Source of the DNA: Bacteriovoracaceae bacterium | GTDB taxonomy: Bacteria > Bdellovibrionota > Bacteriovoracia > Bacteriovoracales > Bacteriovoracaceae | Length of the DNA stretch: 38,252 nucleotides | Direction of reading: 5' to 3' | Assembly (NCBI GenBank): GCA_020630335.1 | Contig: JAHDBN010000021.1 | Span: 1-38,252 of the forward strand | Shown here: piece by piece, positions 7,025 to 17,537 of the stretch | How the letters are laid out: each line of letters begins with the position of its first letter | Position numbering within the stretch: position 1 is the stretch's first letter | Notes under the pieces: generated by a model | The model's database searches: none | The model's input: only the letters and a program-made list of their open reading frames with translations | What the model was told of the DNA's origin: nothing | Position numbers and translations under genes: made by a program

Positions 7025-7641
7025 TGAGTAAATTAGAAAAATTTTCTAAAGATTATCTAGAAATATTAAACACAGATCTTAAGGGTTTAAATTTAACAAG
7101 GATAGTTTCTCTAGAAGATTTTCAGGTTAAACAGGTAGAAGATTCTTTATTTCCTTTAGAAATAATCCCTGAAATATTTAAGAATTCTAAAAGAGTTATT
7201 GACCTAGGTTTTGGTGGAGGATTTCCTATTCTTCCCTTGGCCTTAGAACTAGAAGATAAATTGTTCATTGGACTTGAAGCAAGAAAGAAAAAAGTTGATG
7301 CCGTTAGACTTATAGCCAATAGGTTAAATATAAAGAACGTAACTGTTTATCATACAAGATATCAAGATTTTCACTATGAAAGCGGAGATCTTATAATCAG
7401 CAAAGCTATGGATAAGGCCCATAGCGTTATTAATCAAATTAAAACCAAGGAAGATGTAAGCATTTGTTTTTATAAAGGACCTAAATTTTTTACAATAGAG
7501 CAACCATTACTGAAGACAATTGATAAAAAATGGGAGAATATGTTTTTAAAAGAATACGAACTTTCCACTGGAGACAAAAGAGTTTTCGTGGGTTATAAAA
7601 ATGTTCCACGTGGAACAAAGAAAAATAAGAGAAAAGATTAA
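7024..7641 (+). CDS. rsmG: 16S rRNA (guanine527-N7)-methyltransferase RsmG (GidB)
   Basis: SAM-dependent methyltransferase acting on G527 of 16S rRNA. At 205 aa it is close to the family length. Motif I is RVIDLGFGGGFPILPLAL (about 57-74), where the usual PG is PI; the downstream LEARKKKVDAVR is characteristic. Its ATG overlaps the mnmG TAA (coupled translation, no clear Shine-Dalgarno). The 3' end encodes NVPRGT (193-198) because parS site 2 lies within the coding sequence, followed by a lysine-rich tail. Confidence 0.93.
   Translation: MSKLEKFSKDYLEILNTDLKGLNLTRIVSLEDFQVKQVEDSLFPLEIIPEIFKNSKRVIDLGFGGGFPILPLALELEDKLFIGLEARKKKVDAVRLIANRLNIKNVTVYHTRYQDFHYESGDLIISKAMDKAHSVINQIKTKEDVSICFYKGPKFFTIEQPLLKTIDKKWENMFLKEYELSTGDKRVFVGYKNVPRGTKKNKRKD
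7602..7617. promoter_or_regulatory. parS: parS centromere site 2 (inside rsmG)
   Basis: A second perfect TGTTCCACGTGGAACA, 2444 bases from site 1. It lies within the last codons of rsmG and ends 27 bases before the parA ATG. Besides segregation, ParB bound here could repress parAB. Confidence 0.93.
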
Positions 7642-7644
7642 CGC

Positions 7645-8460
7645 ATGGCAAAAATTATTTCTATTTCAAATCAAAAGGGTGGAGTTGGAAAAACAACTAC
7701 TGCTATTAACTTAGCAGCTTGTTTAGCAGCAGCTGAAAGAAAAACTCTTATACTTGATCTTGATCCTCAGGGAAATGCTAGTTCGGGACTGGGCGTAGAT
7801 AAAAATATTTTCAAAGATTCAAATATTTATCATGCACTTATAGGTAATAAAGATATAAGACAAACAATTTATCAAACAGACTTAGAGATGCTTGATATTT
7901 GTCCTTCGGATAATAATTTAATCGGTGCTGAGATTGAGCTTGTAAGTGAAATTGCAAGAGAGTCAAAACTTAAGATGGCCTTAGAAAAAGTTAGATCTGA
8001 GTATGAATTTATTATTATAGATTGTCCGCCATCACTTGGTTTGTTAACCGTAAATGCTTTGAACGCGAGTGATAGTTATATTGTTCCATTACAAACTGAA
8101 TATTTTGCAATGGAAGGCCTTTCTCAATTACTTCAAACTATTAGATTGGTAAAAACTTCTTTAAATCCAAAGATTGAACTTGAAGGAATTTTATTAACAA
8201 TGTTTGATGGTAGAACAAGTTTATCAAGACAAGTTGCAGAAGAAATTTGTACTCACTTTGAAGGAAAAGTTTTCAATTCAATCATCCCGAGAAATATTAA
8301 ATTAAGTGAGTCACCAAGTTTTGGTAAGCCAATTATTTTATACGATATTAATTCAAAAGGAAGTGCTAGTTATTTATCACTTACGAAAGAATTATTACTT
8401 AAAAATTTAAAGAATAACGATAGTCAAAAAGATTTATTATCAGAAATGGGTACATATTAG
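7645..8460 (+). CDS. parA: Chromosome-partitioning ATPase ParA (Soj)
   Basis: Walker-type ATPase that moves ParB-parS complexes and so segregates origins. It has 271 aa, with deviant Walker A NQKGGVGKTT (about 8-17), LDLDPQGNASSGLG (about 37-50) and Walker B IIIDCPPSLGLLTVNAL, all canonical. The start lies 3 bases after the rsmG stop; no strong Shine-Dalgarno is visible, so it may be translationally coupled. parB follows after 8 bases. Confidence 0.96.
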   Translation: MAKIISISNQKGGVGKTTTAINLAACLAAAERKTLILDLDPQGNASSGLGVDKNIFKDSNIYHALIGNKDIRQTIYQTDLEMLDICPSDNNLIGAEIELVSEIARESKLKMALEKVRSEYEFIIIDCPPSLGLLTVNALNASDSYIVPLQTEYFAMEGLSQLLQTIRLVKTSLNPKIELEGILLTMFDGRTSLSRQVAEEICTHFEGKVFNSIIPRNIKLSESPSFGKPIILYDINSKGSASYLSLTKELLLKNLKNNDSQKDLLSEMGTY

Positions 8461-8468
8461 GAGTTATA

Positions 8469-9389
8469 ATGACTAAAAAGTCAGTGCTAGGTAAGGGTAT
8501 TGGTGCATTGTTAAATACAAGTATTGCAACACCTACAACAAATAATTTTCAAAAAACAAAAAAAGAAAAAGTTTCAAGTGATATAGAATTAAAAAACTCT
8601 GAAACTTCTTTAGTTCCAATTTCAAAAATTAAACCAAACGTTGATCAACCAAGAAGAGTTTTTAGAAATGAAGACATCGAAGAACTTGCTGCTTCGATTA
8701 AAGAAAATGGAATCATCCAACCTTTAATTGTTACCTTTGATGAAGATGATAAAAAATTTGAAATAATTGCAGGGGAGAGAAGATTTAGAGCTGCTAAAAA
8801 AATTGGACTTGATCAAGTTCCAGTTTTTATTAAAAGAGTTACGAAAAAAGAAAAATTGGCAATGGCCATTATTGAAAATATTCAAAGAGCTGATTTAAAT
8901 TGTGTTGAAGAAGCATTGGCTTATTTTCAATTAATTGATGAGTATAATTTAACTCAAGATCAAGTAGCTACAACTGTTGGAAAGAGTAGATCATCTATTG
9001 CGAACACTTTAAGAGTTCTGAGGCTTCCAAAAGAGGTCCTTGTTATGCTTCAAAAAGAAGAGTTAAGCTTTGGACATGCTAAAATCTTGATCGGTCTTAA
9101 AGATGAAAAGAAGATTCAAGATTTAGCTAAGAGTTGTTTGAAGAATGAATGGTCTGTTAAGCAATTATCGGATCACTTGAATCCTAAAAAAGAAGTTAAG
9201 CAAAAAACTAAATCAAAAAACACTAAAAAGCATGACGAGAAACTTGACGCACTTAGACAAAAACTTGAAAGGCAGACTGGCTTTCACTTTGAAATTAAGA
9301 GCAATGAGAAAGATAAAGGTAAGATTGCTATTAAGTTTAGTGATAAAGAAGAATTCAATACAATTTATCAATTTCTCTTAGATCTTTAA
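8469..9389 (+). CDS. parB: Chromosome-partitioning protein ParB (Spo0J)
   Basis: CTP-dependent clamp that loads at parS. The 306-aa protein has a basic N-terminus with GKGIGALL (ParA-interacting region), the CTPase/nuclease-like domain with GERRFRA (102-108) and ENIQRADLN (136-144), a helix-turn-helix with DQVATTVGKSRSSIANTLRVLRL (about 164-186), a lysine-rich linker and a C-terminal dimerisation region. A strong AGGAG precedes the ATG. The cognate sites are the two parS palindromes at 5158 and 7602. Its sequence gives no reason to think it also reads the 14-bp motif. Confidence 0.96.
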   Translation: MTKKSVLGKGIGALLNTSIATPTTNNFQKTKKEKVSSDIELKNSETSLVPISKIKPNVDQPRRVFRNEDIEELAASIKENGIIQPLIVTFDEDDKKFEIIAGERRFRAAKKIGLDQVPVFIKRVTKKEKLAMAIIENIQRADLNCVEEALAYFQLIDEYNLTQDQVATTVGKSRSSIANTLRVLRLPKEVLVMLQKEELSFGHAKILIGLKDEKKIQDLAKSCLKNEWSVKQLSDHLNPKKEVKQKTKSKNTKKHDEKLDALRQKLERQTGFHFEIKSNEKDKGKIAIKFSDKEEFNTIYQFLLDL

Positions 9390-9415
9390 TTTCTTTGAGT
9401 ATCTAGATAATTGAA

Positions 9416-9443
9416 TTGACTATCAAATACGTAGAGTTTAAAT
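9416..9443 (+). promoter_or_regulatory. Putative promoter of the ATP synthase operon
   Basis: TTGACT (9416-9421) and TTAAAT (9438-9443) with a 16-base spacer, in the 91-bp gap between parB and the first atp gene. The -35 is good and the -10 weak. Confidence 0.4.
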
Positions 9444-9480
9444 AAATCTTAAATTAAATTTTAGCTAGGATTAAATCAAA

Positions 9481-9918
9481 ATGGTTGGAGATATTCTTAC
9501 TCAACTTGGAATCAATAACACTGTATTTATTCAATTTGGAATTATTTGTGCTTTGTATTTTATTTCAAAGAAAGTTCTTTTTACTCCTCTTCAAAAAGTA
9601 ATTGAGTTACGTATTGAAAAAACGACAAAGACTGAAGAACTTGCTGGCGAACTTAAATCAGAATACGAAAATTTAAAGTATGAGTATGATGAGAAAATTG
9701 AGTCAGCTTATAAGAGCACACAAGAAGAAAAAAATAATAAGAAAAAAGAAATTGAAAAAGATTTAAATTCAAAATTTAAGTCAGCAGAGAGTGATAGTAA
9801 TAAAAAACTAGAAGAAGAAAAAACTAAAATTGAAAATGAATTTTCAGCAAAGAAAAATAGTATTTTATCAGAGGCAGATTCTTTGGCTGATCAATTAGTA
9901 GAGAGGATACATGGTTAA
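9481..9918 (+). CDS. atpF: ATP synthase F0 subunit b' (first b-type subunit)
   Basis: Peripheral-stalk subunit linking F0 to F1. The 145-aa protein has one membrane segment (about 15-33), then the conserved FTPLQKVIELRIEKT, followed by a long charged coiled coil (about 45-140). It has no signal peptide. It overlaps the next b-type gene by 8 bases. Two tandem b genes without a and c upstream is the arrangement seen in delta-proteobacteria; here they form an asymmetric stalk (inference). Confidence 0.88.
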   Translation: MVGDILTQLGINNTVFIQFGIICALYFISKKVLFTPLQKVIELRIEKTTKTEELAGELKSEYENLKYEYDEKIESAYKSTQEEKNNKKKEIEKDLNSKFKSAESDSNKKLEEEKTKIENEFSAKKNSILSEADSLADQLVERIHG

Positions 9919-10438
9919 GTTGTTAATTACTTTATTGATATCTGTAAGTGCTTTTGCTGCTGGAGGAGGTTCTCATGCAGGGCCAGGAAGTCTAATTTAT
10001 CCAGCTATTAATTTAAGCATCATAGCGGCTCTTTTTATTTGGAAAGTAAAACCAGTTTTTCTTAGCTACTTCACTGGTAAACATGAGACGGTAAAAGAAA
10101 TCTCAGAAAGAGCAAAAACTCAAAAATTTGAAGCTCAAATGCTTTTAGAAAAACAACAAAAGAAAAATAATTCTTTACCAGAGACTTTAAAAGAAATTGA
10201 GTTAACTGCTAAAAAAGAAATAGATGGTTTCAAAGAAGAGAAAGAAAAAGAAACAGAAAATAAAATAAAAAAACTAGAAATGGATTTTGGTTCTAAAATT
10301 GAAATTAAAAAGCAAGAAATGGTTAAAGGAATAAACTCTGAGCTTTTAGAAAAAATAATAGCTGCTGCTAAAAACAAGGTTAAGGGGAATCCTGAGCTTG
10401 TTAAGAAAATTGATAGTAGCCTTACTCAAGGGTTTTAA
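9911..10438 (+). CDS. atpF: ATP synthase F0 subunit b (second b-type subunit)
   Basis: The 175-aa second stalk subunit begins MVKLLITLLISVSAFAAGGG, which resembles a cleavable signal peptide (cleavage near residue 17). A membrane helix (about 29-48) and a lysine/glutamate-rich coiled coil follow. An N-terminal leader of this type is known for some b subunits of delta-proteobacteria. It overlaps the b' gene by 8 bases and atpH by one base, implying coupled translation. Confidence 0.88.
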   Translation: MVKLLITLLISVSAFAAGGGSHAGPGSLIYPAINLSIIAALFIWKVKPVFLSYFTGKHETVKEISERAKTQKFEAQMLLEKQQKKNNSLPETLKEIELTAKKEIDGFKEEKEKETENKIKKLEMDFGSKIEIKKQEMVKGINSELLEKIIAAAKNKVKGNPELVKKIDSSLTQGF

Positions 10439-10974
10439 TGAAAGAACAAGAAGTAGCAAAAGTTTACGCTCAAGCCTTAAGGTCTATAGGTAAAGACTCT
10501 AATGTTGATGTAGTAAATGAATTAGTTAAGTTTAACGATGCTTTAAATGTTTCTACAGATTTAGAACAAGTTATGTTTTTAGATGCTTTTTCTGATGAGG
10601 AAAAAACATCTATTTTTGAAAGTTTATCTTCTAAGCTTAATTTAAATTCAACTGTTTCTAATTTTATTAAATATTTAATTACTGAAAAAAGAGTAAATCT
10701 TATTAATCAAATCTATAAAGAAGTTGTTGTTATGGATGATGAGGAAAAAGGTTTTCTTAAAGGAACAATAGAAGGTTCATCTCAGAGTATAGATGATGGA
10801 GCTAAGACTAAGTTAATAAATCATTTAGAGAAAAAGCTTGGTAAGAAAATTAATCTTGATTACAAGAAAAATGAAAAAGTAACTGCAGGTTATAGAGTAA
10901 GTGTTGGAGATTATTTATTAGACGCAAGTTTAGATAATCAATTAGATCAATTTAAAAAAACGATACAGTTTTAA
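10438..10974 (+). CDS. atpH: ATP synthase F1 subunit delta
   Basis: Connects the top of F1 to the peripheral stalk (OSCP homologue). Its 178 aa match the family length. The all-helical N-terminal domain contains VAKVYAQALRSIG, and the C-terminal region ends with KKNEKVTAGYRVSVGDYLLDASLDNQL, close to the conserved GG-hvxhGD-hhhD-S pattern. Its start overlaps the preceding stop by one base (TAATG). Confidence 0.93.
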   Translation: MKEQEVAKVYAQALRSIGKDSNVDVVNELVKFNDALNVSTDLEQVMFLDAFSDEEKTSIFESLSSKLNLNSTVSNFIKYLITEKRVNLINQIYKEVVVMDDEEKGFLKGTIEGSSQSIDDGAKTKLINHLEKKLGKKINLDYKKNEKVTAGYRVSVGDYLLDASLDNQLDQFKKTIQF

Positions 10975-10992
10975 TTATATAAAGAGGTAAAA

Positions 10993-12510
10993 ATGACTAC
11001 GGCTATTAGACCAGAAGAAATCACTTCAATCATTAAAGATCGTATAGCGAACTTTGAATCTCGTTTAGATGTAAGCGAGATTGGAACAGTTCTTACTGTT
11101 GGTGATGGTGTTGCAAGAGTTTTTGGATTAAAAAATGTTCTCGCTGGAGAGCTTGTTGAATTCGAAGATGGATCTAAAGGAATGGTTCTTAACTTAGAAA
11201 GTAATAACGTTGGTATTGCTGTTCTTGGTGATGATAAAGAAATTAAAGAAGGTTCTAAGGTTAAAAGAACTGAAACTATTGTTGAGGTTCCAGTAGGGCC
11301 TGAGCTTTTAGGAAGAGTTGTAAATCCACTTGGTGAGCCAATTGATGGTAAGGGACCAATTAATGCAAAAAATACTTCAAGAGTTGAAACAAAGGCTCCT
11401 GGAATTATTGCTAGAAAATCAGTTCACGAACCACTTCAAACAGGAATTAAAGCAATTGATGCCATGATTCCAATTGGAAGAGGGCAACGAGAGCTTATTA
11501 TTGGAGATAGAAAAACTGGTAAGACTGCAGTTGCAATCGATACGATCATCAACCAAAAAGGTAAAGATGTTAAGTGTGTTTATGTAGCAATCGGGCAGAA
11601 GCAATCAACAGTTCGTCAGGTTTATCAAAAATTAGAAGAAACTGGAGCACTTGAATATACAACAATTGTTTCAGCAACGGCTTCTCAATCAGCACCTCTT
11701 CAATTTATCGCTCCTTATTCAGGTTGTGCGATGGGTGAGTATTTTTTAAATAACGGACAACACGCATTGATTGTTTATGATGATCTAACAAAACAATCTC
11801 AAGCATATAGACAATTATCACTTCTACTAAGAAGACCTCCAGGAAGAGAAGCTTTCCCAGGAGATGTATTTTATATTCACTCAAGACTTCTAGAGAGAGC
11901 TTGTAAAATTAATGATGATTTAGGTAATGGATCACTTACAGCACTTCCAATTATTGAAACTCAAGAGGGTGACGTTGCTGCTTATATTCCTACAAACGTT
12001 ATTTCAATTACTGATGGCCAGATTTATCTAGAGTCAGATTTATTTAACTCTGGTATTAGACCAGCGGTTAACGTTGGACTTTCAGTTTCAAGGGTTGGTG
12101 GTTCAGCACAAGTTAAAGCGATGAAAAAAGTTGCTGGTACTCTTCGTTTAGATCTTGCTCAGTTTAGAGAGCTTGCGGCCTTTGCAGCTTTTGGATCTGA
12201 CTTAGATGAAGCAACTCAAAGTCAGTTATCTAGAGGGGAAAGACTAGTTGAGCTTTTAAAACAAGGTCAATACGCTCCTTTTGATGTTTATGATCAAGTA
12301 GCAGTTATCTTTGCTGGTACTAAAGGGATGCTTGATAAAGTTCCTGTGAATAAAATTAAAGATGCTGAGAAAGATTTATTAGATTTCTTACACAATAGGC
12401 ATTCAGGGTTAATGAAAGATTTATCTGAGGGTGGAAAAATTACTGATGATATTGCAAAAGGTTTAACTGATGCAATTAATAGTTTTAACGAAGTTAACAA
12501 GTACGAATAA
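10993..12510 (+). CDS. atpA: ATP synthase F1 subunit alpha
   Basis: Non-catalytic nucleotide-binding subunit of the F1 hexamer. Its 505 aa are the usual length. It has the P-loop GDRKTGKTA (about 171-179), [17 protein letters not shown], and the C-terminal [10 protein letters not shown] containing the arginine finger. AGAGG lies ahead of the ATG. Strongly conserved and certain. Confidence 0.98.
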   Translation: MTTAIRPEEITSIIKDRIANFESRLDVSEIGTVLTVGDGVARVFGLKNVLAGELVEFEDGSKGMVLNLESNNVGIAVLGDDKEIKEGSKVKRTETIVEVPVGPELLGRVVNPLGEPIDGKGPINAKNTSRVETKAPGIIARKSVHEPLQTGIKAIDAMIPIGRGQRELIIGDRKTGKTAVAIDTIINQKGKDVKCVYVAIGQKQSTVRQVYQKLEETGALEYTTIVSATASQSAPLQFIAPYSGCAMGEYFLNNGQHALIVYDDLTKQSQAYRQLSLLLRRPPGREAFPGDVFYIHSRLLERACKINDDLGNGSLTALPIIETQEGDVAAYIPTNVISITDGQIYLESDLFNSGIRPAVNVGLSVSRVGGSAQVKAMKKVAGTLRLDLAQFRELAAFAAFGSDLDEATQSQLSRGERLVELLKQGQYAPFDVYDQVAVIFAGTKGMLDKVPVNKIKDAEKDLLDFLHNRHSGLMKDLSEGGKITDDIAKGLTDAINSFNEVNKYE

Positions 12511-12513
12511 TTT

Positions 12514-13386
12514 ATGGCGAATATAAAAGATCTTAAAAAGAGAATTAAAAGTACTAAGGGAACGTACAAAATTACAAGTGCGATGAAATTAGTATCTGCT
12601 GCTAAGCTTGCAAGGGCCCAGCAAAGAATACTTTCTCTTAAGCCTTATTCTGAAGAATTAATGAAAACTCTTAGAACTGTTGCGGCGGTAACTAATGAGT
12701 ATGAGCATGATTATTTCAACTTTGATGCTGAAAACAAGCTTGCTCATTTATTGGTAATTTCTTCTGATAAAGGTTTATGTGGTGGTTATAACGGACAGCT
12801 TTATAAGAAGGTAAAGAGTTTTATAGATGAAAATTCTGATCTGGATATTAAAGTTCACTTTATTGGAAAAAAAGTTAAAGAACTTATTTCTGATGAAGTA
12901 AACGTTGGTGAGCATTACACTTTTGAAAAAGTAGAACCTGATCATTCTGAAATTGTAGATATAGCTGAAGAGTTAAGTTTAGATTTTACGACTGGTGAAG
13001 TTGGTAAAGTTTTCGTAGCTTTCAATTCTTTTGAGTCAGCAATGAGTTGTTCAGCGGTGGTTGAGCAAGCACTTCCATTTTCTATGCCTGAAGAGGATAA
13101 GGAAAAAATCAAAGAAGACTTTCCATTTGATTTTAAATACGCACCGAGTGCGGAAGAAATTTTAGATACGATGATTCCAGAAGTATATATCAATACTATG
13201 TACACAGCAGTTCTTGATGCCATTGCAAGTGAGCATGGTATGAGAATGGTTGCAATGGAAAATGCTAGTAAAAACTGTAATGAAGTAATTAGAAAATTAA
13301 CTTTAAAAATGAATAAATTAAGACAAGCTGCAATTACAACTGAGTTAATCGAAGTTGTATCTGGGGCTGAGTCATTAAACGGCTAA
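12514..13386 (+). CDS. atpG: ATP synthase F1 subunit gamma
   Basis: Central rotor shaft of F1. The 290-aa protein has the conserved N-terminal KRIKSTKGTYKITSAMKLVSAAKL, SSDKGLCGGYN in the middle, and a C-terminal helix ending RQAAITTELIEVVSGAESL. It starts 3 bases after the atpA stop. Confidence 0.97.
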   Translation: MANIKDLKKRIKSTKGTYKITSAMKLVSAAKLARAQQRILSLKPYSEELMKTLRTVAAVTNEYEHDYFNFDAENKLAHLLVISSDKGLCGGYNGQLYKKVKSFIDENSDLDIKVHFIGKKVKELISDEVNVGEHYTFEKVEPDHSEIVDIAEELSLDFTTGEVGKVFVAFNSFESAMSCSAVVEQALPFSMPEEDKEKIKEDFPFDFKYAPSAEEILDTMIPEVYINTMYTAVLDAIASEHGMRMVAMENASKNCNEVIRKLTLKMNKLRQAAITTELIEVVSGAESLNG

Positions 13387-13394
13387 ATTTTTAG

Positions 13395-14831
<1,437 letters not shown>

Positions 14832-14832
14832 G

Positions 14833-15249
14833 ATGTTTACTTTAGATATTCTCACTCCGAGTGGTGTAGTTGTTAAAGACTTTAAATGTACAGAGGTTTT
14901 AGTTCCTACTGTTCAGGGTGAGATAGATATTCTTGAAGGACATACACATGTTCTTACAAAGCTTTCTACAGGTATCGTTACTGCTAAAGATGCTGAAGGG
15001 AAAGCTTGGTGTTTTTCTGTTACACACGGAACTTGTAAAGTTCTAGGTCAAAATATTTCAATTCTTTCTATGACTTCCGAGTCTGCTGAAAAAATTGATG
15101 TCGATAGAGCGAAAGCTGCTCTTGAAAAAGCTGAGAAAAAATTATCAGAATCTATTGCTAGTGATAGTGAACTTCAAAAATTTAGAAGAAAGAAAGAAAG
15201 AGCTGAGATGAGGATTAAGCTTGCTTATACTCGTGGGGATTCTTATTAG
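14833..15249 (+). CDS. atpC: ATP synthase F1 subunit epsilon
   Basis: Rotor subunit and inhibitor of the hydrolytic activity. It has 138 aa. The N-terminal beta sandwich includes LDILTPSGVV, VPTVQGEIDILEGHT and the VL.KLSTGIV region, followed by the C-terminal two-helix domain (about 90-138). The open frame extends upstream to 14812 inside atpD, but ATG 14833, one base after the atpD stop, gives the proper N-terminus. It ends the recognisable ATPase block; atpB and atpE are not in the window. Confidence 0.95.
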   Translation: MFTLDILTPSGVVVKDFKCTEVLVPTVQGEIDILEGHTHVLTKLSTGIVTAKDAEGKAWCFSVTHGTCKVLGQNISILSMTSESAEKIDVDRAKAALEKAEKKLSESIASDSELQKFRRKKERAEMRIKLAYTRGDSY

Positions 15250-15455
15250 TGTTTAAAGATTTTCTTTATATTGTATTTTCTGTCGTTTTATGCATTACTT
15301 TAAATTTAAGATCTTTGAGTAACGAGCCACTATTTTTTGAAAATATTTACTTTCATCATTTTTTTATAGCAATGCCATATACTGGTATCTCTTTTGTAAA
15401 ATTAAAGGAATTTTTTAATAAATATTATCCTAAATATCGAGAAAAGTATTTATAG
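15249..15455 (+). CDS. Small putative membrane protein
   Basis: A 68-aa frame with a GTG start whose G is the last base of the atpC stop. The N-terminus (about 4-20) is strongly hydrophobic (DFLYIVFSVVLCITL), and a second, aromatic-rich hydrophobic patch spans 30-48. The C-terminus is basic. No family is recognised. The stop-start overlap with atpC and the 13-base gap to yfbR support real translation in the same operon. Confidence 0.55.
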   Translation: MFKDFLYIVFSVVLCITLNLRSLSNEPLFFENIYFHHFFIAMPYTGISFVKLKEFFNKYYPKYREKYL

Positions 15456-15468
15456 CAGGAAGGTATAA

Positions 15469-16053
15469 ATGAGTCATTTTTATGCATATGTTTCTAGAAT
15501 GAAGTTAATAGAGCGTTGGTCTCTTATGCATAATTTAAGGCCTGAAAATGTTCAAGAGCATAGTCTTCAGGTTGCAGTTGTTGCTCATGCATTGGCTGTC
15601 ATTGGAAATAAATATTTTGGAAAAGAATATAATGTAGATAAGGTTTGTACCTTAGCTGTGTTTCATGACGCTTCTGAGGTTTTAACTGGAGATCTTCCTA
15701 CACCTGTTAAATATTATAATCCAGAGATAAAAGAAGCTTACAAAGCTATAGAAGATAAAGCGACAGAGAGATTGTTATCTTATTTACCTGCTGATCTTGT
15801 TCCTGATTATGAAAAGATTTTTAAGAAGCAATCTGAAGACGAAGACCTTTGGAGGTTAGTAAAAGCAGCTGATAGTCTTTGTGCTTATATAAAGTGCTTA
15901 GAAGAAAATGCAGCAGGTAATAGAGAGTTTAATAGGGCGAAAATAAGCATTGAGACTGCTTTATTGAAAATGAACTCAGATGAAGCCAATTATTTTATGA
16001 AGCATTTCTTACATAGCTTTTCTTTGAGTCTTGATGAGCTTAGTCTGCAGTAA
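15469..16053 (+). CDS. yfbR: 5'-deoxynucleotidase YfbR (HD domain)
   Basis: Metal-dependent phosphohydrolase that removes phosphate from deoxyribonucleoside 5'-monophosphates in dNTP homeostasis. The 194-aa protein aligns along its length with what I recall of E. coli YfbR. It has RMKLIERWSLMHN, ENVQEHSLQVA (metal His 31), FHDASEVLTGDLPTPVKY (HD pair 66-67), and KAADSLCAYIKCLEE with the last metal Asp. Trp 17 matches the deoxyribose-selecting tryptophan. A strong AGGAAGG ribosome site is present. Confidence 0.95.
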   Translation: MSHFYAYVSRMKLIERWSLMHNLRPENVQEHSLQVAVVAHALAVIGNKYFGKEYNVDKVCTLAVFHDASEVLTGDLPTPVKYYNPEIKEAYKAIEDKATERLLSYLPADLVPDYEKIFKKQSEDEDLWRLVKAADSLCAYIKCLEENAAGNREFNRAKISIETALLKMNSDEANYFMKHFLHSFSLSLDELSLQ

Positions 16054-16059
16054 ACCTTA

Positions 16060-16875
16060 ATGAAATTTCTAATATTATTATTAATTATTTCTTGTTCAAG
16101 TATTGATAAATCAAAAGGAACTGATTTTCATGTTCATGTTGGATTTCCATCTGATAATACAGGCGATGATATGACTTTCGATGCCTCGAGGTCTTTGGTA
16201 GCTATTAGAAGCATTGATATAAATAGAGCATTGATTATTTCTAGAGGTTATCAGCGTCATAGAAAAAAAGATGAAGTAGTTAAGGAAAATAATTATGTTT
16301 TAAAAATGCAACAAGAAAAACCTGATAACTTTATTGGAGCTTGTGGAATTTCTGTTACTCATTCTTGGGCCTTTGAAGAATTAAAAAGATGTAAAGCAAT
16401 AGGTTTTCGAGTAATTAAGTTGCATTTTATGTCTGATAAAGTTGATTTACTTAAAAAAAATAAAAATACTAAAAAAATATTGGAATTTATAAATGAAAAT
16501 AAGATGAATGTACTTGTACATGCAGCTTATCCAAAAGCAAGAAGTAATCAATCTTTAGAGTTGTTAAAGATTATCAATAAATACTCCGGTATTCATTGGA
16601 TCATAGGCCATCTTTTTGGCAGAGATTTTAAACTGATAGCTAAAATTGAACATTCTAACTTTATTGTTGAAACTTCAGTTCTTCCTTTGTGGATGAAGAG
16701 AGAAAAAGATAAAAAAATTCTTTTAGAATTTATGAGAGAAATAGGGATTAAAAAATTTGTTTTTGGATCTGATTGGCCGGTTATTCATCCTGCTGAACAA
16801 TTAAAGGCGCTTAAGGGTTTGGGCCTTTCAAACTCAGAAATTAATAAAATTATATATACTGACTTTAAGATTTAA
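16060..16875 (+). CDS. Lipoprotein metal-dependent amidohydrolase (TIM-barrel)
   Basis: A 271-aa protein with lipobox LIISC (Cys 12), so probably a membrane-anchored periplasmic enzyme. The rest resembles the amidohydrolase-2/ACMSD-type family: metal motif DFHVHVG (His 24 and 26), His 154 in VLVHAAYP, His 184 in IIGHLFGRD, and the terminal FGSDWPV with Asp 238. The substrate is unknown. Amidohydrolases of this family are usually cytoplasmic, so the lipoprotein signal is notable. Its stop overlaps the stop of the convergent cytochrome gene. Confidence 0.75.
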   Translation: MKFLILLLIISCSSIDKSKGTDFHVHVGFPSDNTGDDMTFDASRSLVAIRSIDINRALIISRGYQRHRKKDEVVKENNYVLKMQQEKPDNFIGACGISVTHSWAFEELKRCKAIGFRVIKLHFMSDKVDLLKKNKNTKKILEFINENKMNVLVHAAYPKARSNQSLELLKIINKYSGIHWIIGHLFGRDFKLIAKIEHSNFIVETSVLPLWMKREKDKKILLEFMREIGIKKFVFGSDWPVIHPAEQLKALKGLGLSNSEINKIIYTDFKI

Positions 16876-17537
16876 TGGTTATTAGAAAATCCAGATAAGA
16901 ATTTTTTTATTTCAAATTTTTCTTTTTCACTTATTGTATATGGCCAAGGTGGCATCAAGTTATTTTCTAGTTGATACTTTATAGCTAAAAAATTTCCTCT
17001 TTTAAGACTACCCCTAGATAAATAATCATCGTTATTATGGCATTTAGTACATGAATTTATAGTAAGAGGTTGATTGTAATAATCTTCAAAATTTAAAGAA
17101 TTTTGATTATTAATTAGCTTTCCATAAGTTTTAATTTTTATATTCCAATAATAAAGAATCATTTTTTCATTTAAAGTTAAATTTTCATAAGATCTTGAAG
17201 TAGGAGTAATAGTTCTTGGGCCATTTGAGTGACACAAAGTACATTTAACTGAAAAAGGAACTTTCTTATTATCTTTAAATTGATAGTAGTTAACTTTTTT
17301 GTTCTTCTTGTCGACAATAATCTTTAATTGATCAAAATCATCCTCGAAACTGTTTTTTGTATGATTTTGATTCATGTACCAAGTATCTTGATACTTAGTT
17401 GATTTCAGTTTTATTTGATTAAAGACATTTTTGTTAAATTGATTTTTTGATTCTTTTGATTCAAAGCTAATGAAATTTGAATTACAAGATGCCAGTATGA
17501 ATACTGACATCTTGATAATTATTATAATGATTTGCAT
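16872..17537 (-). CDS. Diheme c-type cytochrome lipoprotein (putative)
   Basis: A 221-aa protein with two CxxCH heme motifs, CTLCH (99-103) and CTKCH (163-167). A possible methionine ligand lies in NNLMPPWP (about 195). The N-terminus is isoleucine-rich with a lipobox LASC (Cys 18). Alternative start ATG 17510 would leave only 8 residues before that cysteine, so ATG 17537 is kept, overlapping the upstream gene by 16 bases. A strong hairpin (17485-17514) covers the start region. Role unknown; probably periplasmic electron transfer. Confidence 0.7.
   Translation of the reverse strand: MQIIIIIIKMSVFILASCNSNFISFESKESKNQFNKNVFNQIKLKSTKYQDTWYMNQNHTKNSFEDDFDQLKIIVDKKNKKVNYYQFKDNKKVPFSVKCTLCHSNGPRTITPTSRSYENLTLNEKMILYYWNIKIKTYGKLINNQNSLNFEDYYNQPLTINSCTKCHNNDDYLSRGSLKRGNFLAIKYQLENNLMPPWPYTISEKEKFEIKKFLSGFSNNH
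17485..17514. other. Long hairpin at the start of the cytochrome gene
   Basis: Two 14-base arms (17485-17498 and 17501-17514) are complementary except for one position that becomes G-U in the minus-strand RNA; the nominal loop is 2 bases. It overlaps codons 8-18 of the cytochrome gene and the alternative start ATG 17510. There is no U-tract on the minus strand, so it is not a classical terminator for the upstream gene. It may control translation. Confidence 0.5.
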
